From: Bacteroidales bacterium
GTDB lineage: Bacteria; Bacteroidota; Bacteroidia; Bacteroidales; WCHB1-69
DNA: 46,216 bases
Reading direction: 5' to 3'
Assembly (NCBI GenBank): GCA_017525245.1
Contig: JAFXTE010000065.1
Location: 1-46,216, forward strand
Below the pieces are notes generated by a model, which did no database searches, was not told the DNA's origin, and saw only the letters and a list, made by a program, of their open reading frames with translations. Of the stretch, positions 27,546 through 36,956 are shown piece after piece; position 1 is the first letter of the stretch, and every line of letters begins with the position of its first letter. The position numbers and the translations under genes were made by a program.

Positions 27546-28262
27546 CTAATTCAGGTTCCAGCAGAGCGAGACGATGTCGCGCCATGGGAGGTGCAGCTGT
27601 TCGGCGGTGGGTTGGTGGCAGAGAGTGCCGGCGTGACAGAGGATGGCCGACATGAGCTCGGGGGTACGTTGCAGCGCGTAGGCGATGGAGGGCGCGTGTA
27701 CGAGCGTGTCAACGAGCGGGAACAGGAAGTTGGAGAGGGCGATCTGGAAGCCCGCCTCAGACAAGGTTTCCTTGCGGATTTTGTCAACGACAGGAGTCCC
27801 TTCGTCGTTTTGCAGCAAATCCAGACAGATCATGGTGATTTTCTTCTCGTTGACGGTCTCGATGTATTCCTGTGAAAGTTCAACGGGAGGGAGTGCGGAG
27901 AATAGAATTTGGTTCTCTTTCGTCAGTGCCATTTGGTCAAAGGTGAAGGCGTCGAATTTGAGGACGAGGTTGCTCAGCATGGCCAAATCGGCGTAGTGGT
28001 GGGTGAACTCCGCGCCGGCATCAGCGTAGTCGGCATCGGAGAAGGGGTTGTGGTTGGCGAAACCGAATTGCGCGAACACCTTGACACTCTGGTCCGTGAA
28101 GGTGCGCACGGCGTTCGGGGTGAGAAAGCCGCTGTCGGGATGCGCGGTTTCGGGCTTGGCCAACGCGAGCGTGAGTTTGCGCGTGGGCGTTTCCACAGTG
28201 GCCTCCCATGCCTGGGTCTCCACGTGCGGGGTGTCTTGGAGGATGATGTATTCGGAGCTCAT
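27546..28262 (-). CDS. Alanine dehydrogenase-like protein lacking the NAD-binding domain
   Basis: 238 residues, no signal peptide. The N-terminal 170 residues follow the substrate domain of Bacteroidetes alanine dehydrogenases: KLTLALAKPETAHPDSGFLT-PNAV (family: IGIPKE...RV-L-P-AV), then FSDADYADAGAEF, LVLKFDAFTFDQM (family: IVLKV-P), ILFSALPPVELSQEY, and KKITMICLDLLQNDEGTPVV. The protein then jumps straight to IALSNFLFPLVDTLVH and LCHAGTLCHQPTAEQLHLPW, which resemble the family's extreme C-terminus (HLTN...LGLPY). The Rossmann domain that normally lies between is absent. The arginine of RVALTP is lost and the histidine after the SALQ/YLH block is replaced. It is therefore unlikely to be an active dehydrogenase. 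The adjacent tsaE gene is a familiar neighbour of real alanine dehydrogenase in this phylum. The family link rests on pattern recall, not on an alignment. Confidence 0.5.
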   Translation of the reverse strand: MSSEYIILQDTPHVETQAWEATVETPTRKLTLALAKPETAHPDSGFLTPNAVRTFTDQSVKVFAQFGFANHNPFSDADYADAGAEFTHHYADLAMLSNLVLKFDAFTFDQMALTKENQILFSALPPVELSQEYIETVNEKKITMICLDLLQNDEGTPVVDKIRKETLSEAGFQIALSNFLFPLVDTLVHAPSIAYALQRTPELMSAILCHAGTLCHQPTAEQLHLPWRDIVSLCWNLN

Positions 28263-28270
28263 TTGTTAAT

Positions 28271-28412
28271 GGTTATTGGTTATGGGTTATTGGTTATTGA
28301 AGTTTAATGGTTATTGGTTATGGGTTATTGGTTATTGAGGTTTAATGTTTATTGGTTATGGGTTAATGGTTATTGAGGTTTAATGGTTAATGGTTATTGT
28401 TTATTGAGGTTT
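28271..28412. repeat. 38-bp tandem repeat array
   Basis: Three full 38-bp units at 28271-28308, 28309-28346 and 28347-28384, then a shortened fourth unit to 28412. The first two differ at a single base (AAGTTTAAT / AGGTTTAAT); the third differs at a few more. Each unit itself is built from GGTTATTG and GGTTATGG words. It lies between tsaE and the alanine-dehydrogenase-like gene. Confidence 0.85.
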
Positions 28413-28443
28413 GGTGGTTAAGGTTTAAGGTTCAAAGAGGTAG

Positions 28444-28462
28444 GGGCGTATCGCATACGCCC
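28444..28462. repeat. Short palindrome with CGC triloop
   Basis: Perfect 8-bp stem GGGCGTAT / ATACGCCC with a 3-nt loop just past the tsaE stop codon. Resembles the GNA-triloop palindromes at 5896-6006 and 9865-9877 in size and form. Confidence 0.6.
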
Positions 28463-28476
28463 TGTCAAGTATAGAG

Positions 28477-28890
28477 TTAAAAAGAGAATTTGCGGGTTTG
28501 GTCGTCAACACGTTCAATGGTTACAGGGGTGTATTCGCCGTGGAGGAGGGATTCCACCTTGTCGGTCCATTCGATGAAGCAGTAGTTGCCGCTGTAGAGG
28601 TAGTCCTGGAAGCCGATGCGGGTGGCGTCGTCGGGCTCGTCGATGCGGTAGAAGTCGAAGTGGTAGAGCGGCTCGCCGTCGTGTGTCCAGTATTCATTGA
28701 CGATGGCGAAGGTGGGAGAGGTCATGTCGCTTTCCACGCCGAGTTGCCGGCAAATCTCCTTGATGAGGGTGGTCTTTCCTGTGCCCATTTCGCCGAAAAA
28801 GCCGAACACGCGCTCCTGCGGGTGCGCCTCCAGCAGTTGCTTGGCCACCTCGGGAAGTTGCGATTCGTTTGCTATGAGGGTGTGTATCAT
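28477..28890 (-). CDS. tsaE: tRNA threonylcarbamoyladenosine biosynthesis ATPase TsaE
   Basis: 137 residues. It has the P-loop GEMGTGKTT near residue 35, the MTSPTFAIVNEY block and the HFDFYRI motif. It is an ATPase partner of TsaB/TsaD in making t6A37 in ANN-reading tRNAs. The start is the ATG at 28888-28890: a longer in-frame reading exists to 28989, but the promoter element at 28932-28939 lies inside it, so the shorter form is right. Confidence 0.92.
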   Translation of the reverse strand: MIHTLIANESQLPEVAKQLLEAHPQERVFGFFGEMGTGKTTLIKEICRQLGVESDMTSPTFAIVNEYWTHDGEPLYHFDFYRIDEPDDATRIGFQDYLYSGNYCFIEWTDKVESLLHGEYTPVTIERVDDQTRKFSF

Positions 28891-28931
28891 AGGTTTATTT
28901 TTTTCTGATAGTATTTCCAGATTTGGAATGG

Positions 28932-28939
28932 CAAAGGTA
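28932..28939 (-). promoter_or_regulatory. -7 promoter element of tsaE (decides its start)
   Basis: Minus strand TACCTTTG, exact TAnnTTTG, 42 bp before the ATG at 28890. Confidence 0.5.
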
Positions 28940-28998
28940 ATATTTTTTTTGTTGCTTCCACCCCTTCCAATTATAAATACAATAAACATAAAAAAACT

Positions 28999-29006
28999 TA
29001 TTTTTG
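28999..29006 (+). promoter_or_regulatory. -7 promoter element of the RND efflux operon
   Basis: TATTTTTG followed by C, exact TAnnTTTG, 21 bp before the ATG at 29028. Divergent from the tsaE promoter. Confidence 0.55.
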
Positions 29007-29027
29007 CAACTATGAATTTTCAGTGTG

Positions 29028-30071
29028 ATGAGCAAGCGTTTTTACCCTCTTATTTTATTGATTTTGTTGGCTTTGGCGATGCCCGGATGCAACAGGAAAG
29101 CTTCCAATAAGCAACAGTTCGACCCGACAATTCCTGTGAACGTGCAGGTCGTTGGGGATTCCGACGAGGAGGATTTCCGCAATTATGTGGGCACGGTGCG
29201 CAGTGAACGGCAGGTTTCACTCTCGTTTCCGTTAGGCGGCACGCTGACGGCCGTCTATGTGCATAACGGGCAGCGGGTGCGCAAAGGAACCCTCATCGCC
29301 AAAGTTGATGAAACGTCGGCCAAGAGCCTCCACGATGCGGCCTTAGCCACGCTCCGGCAGGCGGAGGATGGCTATCGGCGACTGAAACAGGTCCACGAGG
29401 GAGAGGGAATCAGCGATGTGCGCTGGGTGCAGATGGAAACGGACCTTGAAAAGGCCCGGCAGTCCGAGATTTCAGCGCGGAAACATCTGAATGACTGTAC
29501 GTTGTACGCTACCCAAGACGGTGTTATCAGTATGGGCAACCATGTCATCGGTGAGCAACTGAACCCGTTAGATGTCGTCTGCCAGATTGTGGATATGAAT
29601 AGCTTGATGGTTGAGTTTTCAGTGCCAGAGAAAGAAATCGGGCAGATTGGAATCGGGACCTCGGCCTCCGCCACCATCCCCGCTCTTGACAATGCGGAGT
29701 GTCGGCTTACCATATTTGACAAATCATTTCTGTCTAACCCGTTAGGCCATTCTTATAACATCAAGGCAAGAATGTCCTCAGACATGAAAGATGTGCTGCC
29801 CGGCATGGTGGTGAAAATCCGTCTCGCACTGCAAAACTCCGCAAATCCGGGCATTGTCGTCCCCTCCTCGTGCGTGCAGACCATGTCTGACGGCATGGTG
29901 GTCTGGGTGCTCCGCAACGGGAAGTCCTATCGTCAGAAAATCGAGGTGAGCGAGTTCATCGAGAACGGTGTGCTCGTGACGGACGGTCTAGGGCACGGCG
30001 ACACGATCATCACCGAAGGCTACCAGAAACTCTACAACGGGGCGAAGGTGTCTTATCACGTAGGAAAATAA
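29028..30071 (+). CDS. RND efflux periplasmic adaptor (membrane fusion protein)
   Basis: About 347 residues; the start is ATG 29028 (a GTG just before it is also possible). N-terminal lipoprotein signal (FYPLILLILLALAMPGC), cysteine then NRKAS. HlyD/AcrA architecture: barrel-sandwich lobe (VSLSFPLGGTLTAVYVHNGQ-RVRKGTLIAKVD), coiled-coil hairpin (about residues 90-150), the second lipoyl half (DCTLYATQDGVISMGNHVIG), then beta-barrel and membrane-proximal domains (LPGMVVKIRLALQNSANPGI). It bridges the inner-membrane RND pump and the outer-membrane channel encoded by the next two genes. The stop is 9 bp before the pump gene. Confidence 0.9.
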   Translation: MSKRFYPLILLILLALAMPGCNRKASNKQQFDPTIPVNVQVVGDSDEEDFRNYVGTVRSERQVSLSFPLGGTLTAVYVHNGQRVRKGTLIAKVDETSAKSLHDAALATLRQAEDGYRRLKQVHEGEGISDVRWVQMETDLEKARQSEISARKHLNDCTLYATQDGVISMGNHVIGEQLNPLDVVCQIVDMNSLMVEFSVPEKEIGQIGIGTSASATIPALDNAECRLTIFDKSFLSNPLGHSYNIKARMSSDMKDVLPGMVVKIRLALQNSANPGIVVPSSCVQTMSDGMVVWVLRNGKSYRQKIEVSEFIENGVLVTDGLGHGDTIITEGYQKLYNGAKVSYHVGK

Positions 30072-30080
30072 CCGGCGGCC

Positions 30081-33000
30081 ATGGCGAAGAAGAGAAATTT
30101 GGTGGAAGCAGCCATGAGGAACAACAATTTGGTGTTCTTCTTCATGTCTGTCATTTTGATTTTCGGCTTTATCGCGCTGCCGCAACTCAAAAAGAACGAG
30201 TTTCCGGACGTGACCATCCGCCAGGGAGTGGTTGCGGTGGTCTATCCCGGTGCGACGGCCGAGGAAATCGAGGAACGGGTGGCGAAACCCGTGGAACAGT
30301 ACTTGTTCACCTTCGGCGATGTGAACAAGAAAAAGACCTATTCCTATTCTAAAGACGGCATGTTGGTGGTTTTCGTCACCTTGGTGAATGATGCCAAGGA
30401 CGCGAAGATGACCTGGTCGCGCATCCGGCAGGGACTGATGCTGTTCCAGCAGACCGACCTGCCGCAGGGAGTGCTGGCCACGGCTGTGCTTGATGATTTC
30501 GGGAACGCCTCCTCGCTGCTTCTGGCCATTGAGAGCGACCAGCGCTCGTCGCGGGAACTGCGTGAGTTCGCTGACAGGTTGGCCGAGCGGCTCCGCACCA
30601 TCTCCACGATGGGCAACATCAAGATTGTGGGTGAGCAAAAGAGGAGATCGCCATCTACATGGACCCCATGCGTATGACGCAGTATGCCGTCTCACCCTCC
30701 ATGATCACCGCCGAGCTGGCCGCACACAGCCTGCGCACCATCACAGGTACTGTTGACAATGAAGACGGGAACGCCATTATCCACGTGAATGTGCCGTATG
30801 GTGACATCTATGAGCTCTCGGAACTGATTGTCTTTTCCGAACCTGTGACCGGACAGACGATCCGGCTGCGCGATGTCGCACGACTGGAACGCCGCTATCA
30901 GGAGGATTCAAAATACATCCAGTATTCCGACCAGTCGGTCTCCGGCAACCATTGCCTCATGTTCTCCATGGAGATGCGGCCGGGCAACAATATCGTCTCT
31001 TTCGGCAACGAAGTCAACAAGGTCATCGACGATTTTTTGAAGACAGCTCCGCCCGATATCCGGGTACATCGTATCACCGACCAGCCCGTGGTGGTTAACA
31101 GGTCGGTGCTTTCGTTCCTGAAAGATCTTGTGGAAGCTGTCATCATTGTGATTTTGGTGATGCTCTTCCTTTTTCCGCTGCGCACAGCATTGGTTTCCTC
31201 AACCTCGGTGCCCGTCTGTATCGCCGCCACATGGGCGATTATGTATTTGTTTGGTATTGAATTGAATACGGTGACCTTGGCGGCTTTAATTGTGGTGCTC
31301 GGTATGATTGTGGACGATTCCGTTGTGGTGATTGACGGCTACACGGACCGGCTGAATGAAGGATACTCGCGGTGGTCTTCGGCGGCGGTTTCCACCCGGA
31401 ACCTCATGACCTCCATGCTCATCGCCACCTGCTCCGTGTCATTCATGTTCTTCCCGATGTTGAAATTGCTGCAGGGCACCAATATGGGCGATTTCGTGCA
31501 GCTGTTTCCGTGGACCATCTTCATCGCCTTGTCGTGCAGTTTTCTGTATGCCATATTGGTGATCCCATTCTTGTCAGCAAAAGTCATCAAACGGTCTAAT
31601 CCTGGCCATCAGTCTCGTTTGGAGAAGATCCAAGCCGCATTCTTCGATACGCTGCAGCGGGGCTACAAACGTCTTCTCGACCTCTGTTTCCGCCATAAGC
31701 GGGCGACCATTGCGGTGGCGTTGCTGTTTGTGGTGTTGGGCATTTTCCTCTTCACGCGCATCAACATCCAGATGTTGCCCAAGGCTGAGCGCGACAGCTT
31801 TGCTGTGGAGATCCATCTTGCCACGGGCAGTTCGTTGGAGGAGACGGCGGAAGTCGCTGATTCGCTCACGAAGATTTTGCAGGCCGACCCGAGGGTTCGC
31901 TCTGTGACCGCTTTCATCGGGATGGCGTCGCCGCGTTTCCATATCACCTACGCGCCTATGGCCGTGCCAACAGATGCCTACGCGCAGTTCATCGTGCTTA
32001 CCAATTCGGATAAGGCCACCAAGGAGATAATGAACGAGTACCCTCACCGTTACGAGAACTATTTCCCGAAGGCACAAATCCGTTTCAAACAGATGGATTA
32101 CCAAGTGGTTAACGCACCGGTTGAATACTACATCTCCGGTGACAACTACCAACAGATTGCTCCGTTGCGCGATTCGCTCATTGCTCTCATGAAACAGGAT
32201 CCGAACCTCTGCTTCGTGCATTCCGACTATGACGAAACAGAGGAAATTGTGGAGGTGGATATGAACATTGACGAGGCCAACCGTCTTGGAGTGACACAGG
32301 CGCAGCTGTCGGTCTATTTGGCGGGTGCCCTGTCCGGCAACAACTTGGTCTCTTTATGGGAAAAAGATTACAATCTTCCGACGAAAATCTATACGGAAGG
32401 TATTCATAATATTGATTTTGAAGAACTTGGCGACATGTTGGTGCCCACAGCGCATCCCGGTATATGGGTGCCGTTACGGCAAGTGGCCTCGCTGCGGCCG
32501 TCATTCAGCCACGACAATCTCACTCACCGTAATGGCCGACGCTGTATCACAGTGATGGCGGATGTGGTACCTGGAGCAGGTCAGCTCGCGGAGTTCAAGA
32601 AGATTGGCAAGTACATTGAAACTCTTGACCTTCCGGAGAATGTCACCATCGAGGAGGGCGGCTCCATGGCAGTCACGAAAGATACCATGCCGTCGCTTGT
32701 CAATGCCATTATTGCTGCCGTTGTCGTTATGTTCATTGTGCTGATCATTCACTACGGAAAAATCGGCATTTCCATTCTGTCCATTTCCGTGTCGGTGTTG
32801 TGCATTTTCGGCGCCACCTTTGGATTGTGGCTCTTCGGGCAGGATTTGTCGGTGACAGCCATGCTGGGCATCATCTCCTTGATCGGTATCATCGTGCGGA
32901 ACGCGATCATCATGTACGACCATGCTGGGGAGCTGCTACAGAAAGGACATCTCTCGGTTCAGGAAGCCGCCTACGAGACGGGGTTGCGGCGTATGCGTCC

Positions 33001-33274
33001 TATCTTCCTCACTTCCGCTACGACCGCGCTTGGTGTTGTCCCGATGATTATTGCCAAAACACTTCTTTGGGAGCCGATGGGCGTGGTGATATGCTTCGGT
33101 ACCCTCCTCACCTTCCCGTTGGTGGTGACAGTGCTTCCGGTGGCCTATTGCCTCGCTTTCGATGCAGGCGAACGGGATAAGCAAAACCGGAACATAATTA
33201 ACAAACGCTTCCTCAAACGATTGGATGACAGGGATGCGAGGAATGCGAGCAAGAATGAGGGGGTGAGAGGATAA
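30081..33274 (+). pseudogene. RND efflux pump (AcrB/MdtB-like), broken by a -1 frameshift
   Basis: The 5' part (30081-30677) and the 3' part (in frame to 33274) together give about 1064 residues, the normal RND size. The N-terminal half begins MAKKRNLVEAAMRNNNLVFF and has the porter domain (VVYPGATAEEIEERVAKPVE). The frames change in GAGCAAAAGAGGAGATC (30633-30649): one frame reads NIKIVGEQK then RRSP, while the other reads KEEIAIYMDPMRM, the natural continuation. One missing base in the AAG-GAG context explains it. The remainder has the proton-relay motif GMIVDDSVVVIDG in TM4 and the C-terminal TM bundle. Second gene of the MFP-RND-TolC operon. Could be a true pseudogene, a sequencing error or, less likely, recoding; if restarted, the 3' ORF would begin at ATG 30659. 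Confidence 0.85.
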
Positions 33275-33317
33275 GAGGATGAGAGGATAAGAGAATTAGA
33301 TGATTAGATGATTAGGT
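33264..33317 (+). repeat. Short tandem repeats between pump and TolC genes
   Basis: GAGAGGATAAGAGGAT-type units (33264-33292) then ATTAGATG units repeated three times (33294-33317) just before the TolC-family start. Confidence 0.55.
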
Positions 33318-33321
33318 GAAT

Positions 33322-34668
33322 ATGATAAAAAGATTTGCGATAAGTGCTATTTTATTGTTTTTGATGGTTCAGTGTTTTGCGCAGGGCAGGAAGCTGACAT
33401 TGGACTCCTGCTTTGTCTTGGCGCGGAGCAATAATGCGCAATATTTGTATAGCCAGTATGAAATTGAGCGTGCCCGAGAGGTGAAGGCGCAGGTTTTCAC
33501 CAAGTTTTTCCCGCAGGTTTCATTGGGTTACAGTGCTTATTATGCGATGCGTCCTCTCGTTGAATATAGCGTGGATGATCTCAACAACAAAGGGGATTTT
33601 GGAGAGTTTGTCGCCGCGGTGATCCAACTTTTGAACGATCCGGAAATCGGCGGAGATGTGCCGACCAAGGTTGATGCGCTGAAGAAAGGCCATGGAGTCA
33701 ATGCCATGGCCGTGGTTCCGTTGTTTGCCGGTGGTCGTATTGTGAACGGCAACCGTCTGGCCAAGTTAGGTGTTGAGGCAGCGGAACTGAAGTCGGAGGT
33801 GACGGAACGCGATGTCATGGAGGAGGTGGAGGCATCCTACTTCTTGGTGCTGGGACTACAAGAGAAAGAAGCGACGGTGACGGCGGCCCTGACATTGATC
33901 GACTCCCTTGATCACGTTGTCGATAAGGCATTGGCAGCCGGACTTATCACCCGCAGCGACAAGTTGCTCGTGGCTATAAAACGCAACGAATTAAAAGCCA
34001 AAGAAATGCAGCTGGAAAACGGCATCCTCCTCGCTTCGCATTTGTTGTGTCACCAAATAGGGATTCCTTATCCAGAAGGCGGACTTGTGCTGGAGAACAA
34101 CCTCTTTGATGTCGGAAAGTATGCTCCGGCAGAAGAAGGATCTTTTTTGCGTCCGGAAAAACGACTTCTTGAGCTGCAAGTAAAGGCGGAAAGTTTGTAT
34201 AAGAAGATGACCGTCGGGGAGGCGTTGCCGCAACTCGGTGTCGGAGCTTTGGCCACCTACGGGAATATTATGGACAGGGCCAAGTTCAACGTGTTACTGT
34301 TCGCCCGTCTTTCGGTGCCGCTGACCCAATGGTGGGAGACCTCCCACAAAATGAAGGAGCACGAATGGAAAATCCGTGAGGCGGAACTTCAGCAAAAAGA
34401 GTTAGGCGAGAAGATGCAACTGCAGGAAATGCAGGCTTACAACCAGATGGTGGAGGCAGAGTCGCTGCTGCGCTCGGATTCCGCCGCTCTCGACATGGCG
34501 GAGGAGAATTACCGCCTCGCCGAGCTGAACTACAAGGCCGGCATGAACACGATTACGGATGTTTTGGAAGCCAACGCGCTCCTGTTGCAGGCCCGCAACG
34601 CCATCACCGACCGACAAATCACCTACGCCACCGCTTGCAGGAAGTATCATGACTTGACGGGACGGTAA
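33322..34668 (+). CDS. TolC family outer-membrane efflux channel
   Basis: 448 residues from the ATG at 33322 (a GTG two codons earlier is possible). Signal peptide (KRFAISAILLFLMVQCFAQ). The mature protein has the duplicated helical/beta organisation of TolC: the LDSCFVLARSNNAQYLYSQY N-terminal helix and the repeat in the second half (AEENYRLAELNYKAGMNTIT-DVLEANALLLQAR). It forms the outer-membrane exit duct for the MFP-RND complex. Third gene of that operon, 47 bp after the pump's stop. It converges with the MATE gene, stops 5 bp apart. Confidence 0.88.
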   Translation: MIKRFAISAILLFLMVQCFAQGRKLTLDSCFVLARSNNAQYLYSQYEIERAREVKAQVFTKFFPQVSLGYSAYYAMRPLVEYSVDDLNNKGDFGEFVAAVIQLLNDPEIGGDVPTKVDALKKGHGVNAMAVVPLFAGGRIVNGNRLAKLGVEAAELKSEVTERDVMEEVEASYFLVLGLQEKEATVTAALTLIDSLDHVVDKALAAGLITRSDKLLVAIKRNELKAKEMQLENGILLASHLLCHQIGIPYPEGGLVLENNLFDVGKYAPAEEGSFLRPEKRLLELQVKAESLYKKMTVGEALPQLGVGALATYGNIMDRAKFNVLLFARLSVPLTQWWETSHKMKEHEWKIREAELQQKELGEKMQLQEMQAYNQMVEAESLLRSDSAALDMAEENYRLAELNYKAGMNTITDVLEANALLLQARNAITDRQITYATACRKYHDLTGR

Positions 34669-34673
34669 GAAAG

Positions 34674-36014
34674 TCATCTTGCGTACCCGTACCGCTTCCG
34701 GTATCTGAGGAGCATGTAGGTGGTGAGGATCAGGGCAGCGGATTCTGCGAAAATGATGGCGTACCAGATACCGTCCACGCCGAACAGCAGCGGGATGAGC
34801 AGCACGGCGAGGGTCTCGCAGACGAGGGTCCGGTTGACGGAGATGACCGCCGACACCACACCGTTGTTCAGCGCGGTAAAAAAGGCAGAGGCGTAGCCGT
34901 TGAACCCCATCAGCAGGAAAGAGACGCTGTAGATGCGCAGGGCACGGCAGGTGAGGTCGAGCAACTCTGGGTCGTAGCTCACAAAAACACGTGCTAACGG
35001 CCGGGCAAGCAACTCTGCGGTGAGGAACTGCACCAGACCGATGCCGCCAATCAGAATCATGCTTTTTGTGAAAACATTTTTCAGTTCGGCACGGTTGCCC
35101 GCCCCGAAATGGTAGCTCACAATCGGTGCGGAGCCCATACTGTACCCAATCATGATGGCCGCGAAAACAAATGCCAGATACATGATGATGCCGTAGGCCG
35201 CCACGCCGTTCTCGCCGATATATTTCATCAGCTGATAGTTATAGAGCATGGAAACCACGGTGGCGGAAATGTTGGTGAAGAATTCGCTCAGCCCGTTGAA
35301 GCAGGTCTGGCGCAAGGCCGCAAAGTCGAATGTGGGTCGTACAAGGCGCAGCCGCGAGCTGTTCGGGACGGAAAAATAGACAAACGGGATGAGACTGCCG
35401 GCCATCTGCGAGGCAGCCGTGGCCCATGCCGCACCCTTGAGCCCTAAACCGAGGATGCCGACCAACAGCAGGTCGAGCAGCATGTTCAGGCCGCCGGCGA
35501 TGAGCGTTACCGCAAGACTGAGCCGCGGCCGCTCTGCCGTGATCATCAGTGCCTGGAACATAATTTGCAAGATGAAGAAGGGCAGGGCAATAAGGAGAAT
35601 GTGCCCGTACATCACACAGTCGCCGACCATGGCTTCGTCCGCTCCCAAAAGACGGGAGATGTTGTCTAACAGCGGCCACCCGATGATGGCGAAAAACACG
35701 CCGGCGAATAAGCCAGCATAGACTAACATCGAGAAGATGCGGTTGGCTTTATCGGGATCTCCTTCTCCTAAGGTTTTGGCTATCAATGCGCTGCCGCCGG
35801 AAGAAAAGATGAATCCCACCACGCTGAGGAACATCAGGAACGGGAAGATGAGGTTGAGGGCGGCAAAGGGGGTCGTCCCTGCGAAATTCGACACGAAAAG
35901 CCCGTCCACCACGCTGTAAATGGAAGTGAACACCATCATCGCCATGGCGGGAAGCGTGAACCGCAGCAGTCTCCCGTATGAGAAATGGTCGGAAAGAAGT
36001 ATCGGATCGGACAT
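34674..36014 (-). CDS. MATE family efflux transporter
   Basis: 446 residues with twelve predicted membrane segments. Conserved family features include the N-terminal LLRFTLPAMAMMVFTSIYSV-VDGLFVSNFAGTTPFAALNL and the internal repeat starting around residue 230 (TCFNGLSEFFTNISATVVSM). MATE proteins export drugs or metabolites in exchange for Na+ or H+. This is the DinF/NorM-like subgroup widespread in gut Bacteroidales; substrate unknown. No regulator is adjacent. The start is ATG 36014. Confidence 0.9.
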   Translation of the reverse strand: MSDPILLSDHFSYGRLLRFTLPAMAMMVFTSIYSVVDGLFVSNFAGTTPFAALNLIFPFLMFLSVVGFIFSSGGSALIAKTLGEGDPDKANRIFSMLVYAGLFAGVFFAIIGWPLLDNISRLLGADEAMVGDCVMYGHILLIALPFFILQIMFQALMITAERPRLSLAVTLIAGGLNMLLDLLLVGILGLGLKGAAWATAASQMAGSLIPFVYFSVPNSSRLRLVRPTFDFAALRQTCFNGLSEFFTNISATVVSMLYNYQLMKYIGENGVAAYGIIMYLAFVFAAIMIGYSMGSAPIVSYHFGAGNRAELKNVFTKSMILIGGIGLVQFLTAELLARPLARVFVSYDPELLDLTCRALRIYSVSFLLMGFNGYASAFFTALNNGVVSAVISVNRTLVCETLAVLLIPLLFGVDGIWYAIIFAESAALILTTYMLLRYRKRYGYAR

Positions 36015-36042
36015 GAACGACAGTTCCTGTTATAATTTCTAA

Positions 36043-36903
36043 TTACTTACTAATTTCTAATTGAACTATCCGTTCCATCGGATCCCCCGCAATTTCCCCG
36101 ATTCTGCATCCTGCCGTTTCCGCCGCCTCTCGTAGCATCGTCTCGAAGTGTGCTGCTACGGAACCCGTGAATTGCCACGGAAGATTGTCGCAGTCGGGAT
36201 AGTAACTCTTCTGCTTGGTAAAAAATGTCTCGAAGGCATTGATAATCAGCTGTCGGATAGTGGGTTCTTCGCGAAATTCATTCAAGAACGGTGCAAACTG
36301 CGACAAGAACAGGTTGGGCTTCGGTTCTTGGTAGAGCTTGTTCAGGATGAGGTCGCGGTTGAGGTGGTAGCGTTCCTCAAAAGCCGTGCGGATGGAGTGG
36401 GGGAGTGTTTCCGAAAGATAGGTGGTGACGAGGCACTTGCCGAGGTGCGTGCCGCTGCCCTCGTCGCCGAGCAGCCAGCCGAGGGAGGGAGCGCGCCCCA
36501 CCATCTCGTGGCCGTCGTAGTGACAGGAGGCCGCGCCGGTGCCGAGGATGCAGACAATGGCCTCGTGCCCGCCCGCCAAGGCATGGCAAGCGGCCATCAG
36601 GTCCGACCAGACTCGTATGTCAGCGGTCGGGAAATACATCCGCAGGTATCCCTCCATGCGGAAGGCGTTCTGCGGGGTGGCGCAACCGGCTCCGTAATAG
36701 TCTATCTCTCTGATGCTTATCTCTTTTGGAAATTGTGGTGCCGCTTCTCCCAATATGCGCAGAATGTCCGCCTCAGACGTGTAGTTGGCGTTGATGCCGT
36801 CGCATTGGCAACGGAATACACCGCCGTCATACAGCAGCGCGAAGGCCGTCTTGGTGCCGCCCGCATCAACGAGGAGATGGGAATGTCGTGATGGTTGGTT
36901 CAT
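36043..36903 (-). CDS. BadF/BadG-type ATPase, probable N-acetylglucosamine/glucosamine kinase
   Basis: 286 residues with the actin/hexokinase fold. The phosphate-1 loop reads LLVDAGGTKTAFALL, the phosphate-2 region CILGTGAASCHYDG and the following GDEGSGTHLGK is the signature of NAGK-like members. It is a sugar kinase candidate acting on amino sugars from cell wall or host glycans, which fits the GH89 enzyme further downstream, but no other amino-sugar gene is adjacent. It starts at 36903, only about 50 bp after the nadE stop, so it may be cotranscribed with nadE. Confidence 0.7.
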   Translation of the reverse strand: MNQPSRHSHLLVDAGGTKTAFALLYDGGVFRCQCDGINANYTSEADILRILGEAAPQFPKEISIREIDYYGAGCATPQNAFRMEGYLRMYFPTADIRVWSDLMAACHALAGGHEAIVCILGTGAASCHYDGHEMVGRAPSLGWLLGDEGSGTHLGKCLVTTYLSETLPHSIRTAFEERYHLNRDLILNKLYQEPKPNLFLSQFAPFLNEFREEPTIRQLIINAFETFFTKQKSYYPDCDNLPWQFTGSVAAHFETMLREAAETAGCRIGEIAGDPMERIVQLEISK

Positions 36904-36928
36904 GCCGGTTTATTTTGACATTGCCGAT

Positions 36929-36956
36929 GTAGAGACGTGCCATGGTGCGTCTCTAC
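36929..36956. repeat. Dispersed palindrome, copy 2 (touches the nadE stop codon)
   Basis: Arms GTAGAGACG / CGTCTCTAC (9 bp) with a 10-nt loop, the same arms as copy 1 at 19181-19210 but with a different loop. Its last base is the first base of the nadE stop codon on the opposite strand. Confidence 0.7.

Noticed and set aside
28271-28412. Possible CRISPR array
   Set aside because: Units are contiguous with no unique spacers, and no cas gene is present.
30633-30649. Programmed -1 frameshift in the RND gene
   Set aside because: No X-XXY-YYZ heptamer allowing tandem slippage and no clear stimulatory hairpin; a deleted base is simpler.
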